Assembly (NCBI GenBank): GCA_018334855.1
Contig: JAGXLE010000085.1
Span: forward strand, 1-6,638
DNA length: 6,638 nucleotides
Origin: Desulfobacterales bacterium
GTDB lineage: Bacteria; Desulfobacterota; Desulfobacteria; Desulfobacterales; Desulfosalsimonadaceae
Direction: 5' to 3'
The notes under the pieces: model-generated
Databases searched by the model: none
Seen by the model: only the letters and a program-made list of their open reading frames with translations
What the model was told of the DNA's origin: nothing
In this document: piece after piece, positions 5,675 through 6,638 of the stretch
Position numbering within the stretch: position 1 is the first letter of the stretch
Layout: each line of letters begins with the position of its first letter
Position numbers and translations under genes: made by a program

Positions 5675-5702
5675 ATAATACCACCTGTCCTGCCTGCGTC
5701 AA
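5675..5702 (-). promoter_or_regulatory. Putative sigma-70 promoter of the activator gene
   Basis: On the minus strand TTGACG (5697-5702) and TATTAT (5675-5680) lie 16 bases apart, each one mismatch from consensus. Transcription would begin near 5668, about 80 bases before the ATG at 5589, which supports the short reading of the activator. Confidence 0.55.
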
Positions 5703-5707
5703 GAAAA

Positions 5708-5730
5708 TGTATCATTTTTTTATTGATACA
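5708..5730. promoter_or_regulatory. Perfect inverted repeat upstream of the activator promoter
   Basis: TGTATCA (5708-5714) and TGATACA (5724-5730) form a perfect 7-bp inverted repeat with a 9-base A/T-rich spacer, five bases upstream of the -35 hexamer. Its placement suggests an operator, possibly for autoregulation by the sigma-54 activator. The same half-site recurs at 4178-4184 in front of the 66-aa gene. A hairpin role is less likely because the spacer is AT-rich and the site lies outside the expected transcript. Confidence 0.5.
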
Positions 5731-5776
5731 CTGTTTTTTCACTGTAGGCAGTGGCTGAGACAGGGCGGGCTTCAAC

Positions 5777-5935
5777 GCCGGGCCGCGTGCTTCGCTTGCC
5801 GGGGCAACCGCATGTCGCTGCACTCGGGCCGGGCATCTCTATGGCTTGCTTCGCGTCGTCCGGCAAACTCGCCCCCTAACGTGGGCTCAAACAATGCCGG
5901 CATCCTGCTCCGCTTCGCCAAGAGCTGCTGCCGGC
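5777..5935. repeat. Cluster of three REP-like GC hairpin units with a GCTTCG core
   Basis: Three diverged units share a GCCGG-type arm, a GCTTCG core in the loop and a second CCGG arm. The cores are at 5789-5794, 5848-5853 and 5912-5917, giving a period of about 59-64 bases. The best unit has perfect arms GCCGGCA (5896-5902) and TGCCGGC (5929-5935) with an inner GCTC/GAGC stem. The second pairs GCCGG (5828-5832) with CCGGC (5860-5864). The first is the most diverged. The region is GC-rich and untranslatable, like repetitive extragenic palindromes. Copy number elsewhere in the genome is unknown. Confidence 0.5.
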
Positions 5936-6090
5936 CCTCGTGCAATGCTCCATGCGGCAGCCCCGTCAATCTCCGCACGGGAAAGACCCCGGAGGGCATC
6001 ATATGTTGATTACGTATATTGCAAATCCAAGGATTTCTCTTTAAACTCCGGGGCATTTGAAGCCTTTAGGGACCGGATGGGTGAAATTGC

Positions 6091-6205
6091 CGGGGGATTT
6101 GGCCAGGGCGGGACGGCGGGGTGGTTTGTGCAGATGCATCGGGCGCGAAAGCGGACGGCATATGCACAAACTTCCCCGCCGGCCCGACCCTGCGAAAATC
6201 CGGGA
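6091..6205. repeat. Long imperfect inverted repeat (about 115 bases)
   Basis: The left arm runs from about 6093 through GGATTT (6095-6100), GGCGGGG and GTTTGTGCA to about 6136. The right arm runs from GCATATGCACAAAC (6159-6172) through CCCCGCC to AAATCC (6196-6201). About 40 positions per arm pair with few mismatches and bulges. Between them ATGC/GCAT pairs again and the tip can close as CGC-GAAA-GCG, a GNRA-type tetraloop. It lies between the terminator of the 82-aa gene and the GC-rich repeat cluster. It could be a miniature element, an RNA structure or a DNA-level cruciform. Confidence 0.6.
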
Positions 6206-6240
6206 AGCCAAGTGCTTTTTTTGCAGGACGCAACGAATTG

Positions 6241-6262
6241 AAAAATTCCGGCAACAGCCGGA
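6241..6262 (-). terminator. Intrinsic terminator of the 82-aa gene
   Basis: On the minus strand TCCGGC-TGTT-GCCGGA forms a perfect 6-bp stem with a 4-base loop, followed at once by ATTTTT. It lies 26 bases beyond the stop codon. Stem, loop and T-tract are all textbook. Confidence 0.85.
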
Positions 6263-6287
6263 TACCAATAATAGCAGCACAGTCTTT

Positions 6288-6536
6288 TCAGGTTTTGGTG
6301 ATATTGTCCTTGAGCTGGGCGATCTGGATGCCCAGGCCGATGCACTGTTTGCCGTTCATGCAGGTCTCGGCATCCTCGGGTTCCAGGTGGGTGGTAAGCT
6401 CATGCTGGTCTTTTTTCAGATCCACGATATATGCGTTTTTTTCATTATCATAATTCACGCTGACATCGATTCCACACTCGCCGATATCCGGGTAAATATC
6501 CTTGATCTTCTGGCAGAGTTCATCCTTGTTGTACAT
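6288..6536 (-). CDS. Conserved small protein of unknown function (82 aa)
   Basis: The product MYNKDELCQKIKDIYPDIGE... is a small acidic protein with four cysteines (Cys8, Cys21, Cys59, Cys65). The C-terminal pair lies in ETCMNGKQCIGLG (CxxxxxC). The middle reads like alternating beta strands (IDVSVNYDNEKNAYIVDLKK). There is no signal peptide or membrane segment, so it is probably cytoplasmic. I do not recognise a defined family, although it resembles small conserved proteins of sulfate reducers. Evidence that it is real includes the strong AAGGAGG with about 6-base spacing before ATG 6536, an upstream promoter-like element and a perfect terminator 26 bases after the stop. It is therefore a one-gene transcript. 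Metal binding or thiol chemistry by the cysteines is possible but unproven. Confidence 0.82.
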   Translation of the reverse strand: MYNKDELCQKIKDIYPDIGECGIDVSVNYDNEKNAYIVDLKKDQHELTTHLEPEDAETCMNGKQCIGLGIQIAQLKDNITKT

Positions 6537-6589
6537 AATCGGCCTCCTTGATTAGGTTGCATTCACACGATCCTTACCTGTTTTTTTAA

Positions 6590-6618
6590 AAGGTATTCCT
6601 GCGGACAATGCCTGTCAA
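6590..6618 (-). promoter_or_regulatory. Putative promoter of the 82-aa gene
   Basis: On the minus strand a perfect TTGACA (6613-6618) is followed after 17 bases by TACCTT (6590-6595), a poor -10. The -35 lies inside an inverted repeat (6601-6634), which suggests repressor control. The distance to the ATG at 6536 implies a leader of roughly 45 bases. Confidence 0.4.
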
Positions 6619-6634
6619 ATCCGGGCATTTCCGC
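6601..6634. promoter_or_regulatory. Inverted repeat overlapping the -35 of the 82-aa gene
   Basis: GCGGACAATGCC (6601-6612) and GGCATTTCCGC (6624-6634) are inverted repeats, perfect over 11 bp apart from one bulged base, with an 11-base spacer containing TGTCAA, the complement of the -35. It may be an operator. A terminator of a gene beyond the right edge is less likely because no T-tract follows on the minus strand. Confidence 0.45.
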
Positions 6635-6638
6635 ATGT

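Larger units (their letters stand above)
5731..6240. other. Gene-free, structure-rich intergenic region
   Basis: I find no ORF here with a ribosome binding site and protein-like composition on either strand. The readings that stay open are Arg/Pro/Cys-rich and follow the GC-rich repeats. The left half (about 5760-6000) is visibly richer in G and C than the flanking genes and holds three related hairpin units. The right half holds the palindrome AAATCC-AA-GGATTT (6023-6036) and one very long imperfect hairpin (6091-6205). No transposase remnant or integrase is seen. Confidence 0.55.

Noticed and set aside
5590..5823. 78-residue N-terminal extension of the sigma-54 activator
   Set aside because: It would cross the likely promoter and operator, has no ribosome binding site and no PAS-like or membrane sequence, whereas ATG 5589 has AGGAAG upstream.
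5873..5935. Integron attC site suggested by CCTAAC next to a hairpin
   Set aside because: There is no matching GTTRRRY partner at the expected distance, no cassette and no integrase; the hairpin fits the REP-like family better.
5777..5935. CRISPR array
   Set aside because: The three units are diverged internally and the spacing sequence is part of the hairpins; there are no identical direct repeats or cas genes.
4870..6009. Plus-strand open reading frame of 379 codons
   Set aside because: It lies antisense to the well-supported sigma-54 activator, has no ribosome binding site or recognisable domain, and continues into untranslatable GC-rich repeats.
6003..6044. Plus-strand 13-codon ORF behind a GGAGG
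   Set aside because: It is isolated, with no downstream plus-strand gene to regulate; the GGAGG is probably chance in a G-rich region.
5772..6056. Minus-strand 94-codon reading frame rich in Arg and Ala
   Set aside because: Its content follows the GC hairpin repeats, it has no good start signal, and its composition is unlike the neighbouring proteins.

Overview
The window looks like chromosomal DNA from an anaerobic sulfate-reducing member of the Desulfobacterota, most likely a Desulfobacteraceae relative. This is inferred from gene content: a DVU0298-family HEAT-like protein, an FprA flavodiiron protein beside a rubredoxin and a single-cluster ferredoxin, a rubrerythrin-like ferritin, a small exported multiheme cytochrome c, and a sigma-54 activator with a cysteine-bearing PAS domain. 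No rRNA marker is present, so the taxonomy is tentative. Every supported gene lies on the minus strand, so transcription runs from high to low coordinates.

Layout in transcription order. At 6536-6288 a small conserved acidic protein of unknown function has a strong ribosome binding site and a clear intrinsic terminator. A gene-free stretch of about 700 bases follows (6287-5590). It holds a long imperfect hairpin (6091-6205), a GC-rich cluster of three related hairpin units (5777-5935), and then an inverted repeat and a sigma-70-like promoter for the regulator. The sigma-54 activator occupies 5589-4222. Next comes a 299-base regulatory stretch with an inverted repeat similar to the one in front of the regulator and a sigma-54-like -24/-12 element, followed by a 66-aa conserved small protein (3922-3722).

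From 3594 downward there are two compact redox modules. The first is a rubrerythrin-like ferritin without a rubredoxin domain, a separate rubredoxin-like protein and a triheme cytochrome c; the last two overlap by four bases. The second is rubredoxin, FprA, ferredoxin, a DsrE-like protein and a DVU0298-family protein that runs off the left edge; its last four genes are nearly contiguous or overlapping.

The likely common theme is disposal of O2, peroxide or NO and handling of electrons in an anaerobe. Rubredoxin would feed FprA, and the ferritin-like diiron protein would act as a peroxidase or iron-handling protein. Roles for the ferredoxin, the DsrE-like protein and the cytochrome are inferred from context only. 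No CRISPR array, transposase, integrase, tRNA or rRNA was seen.
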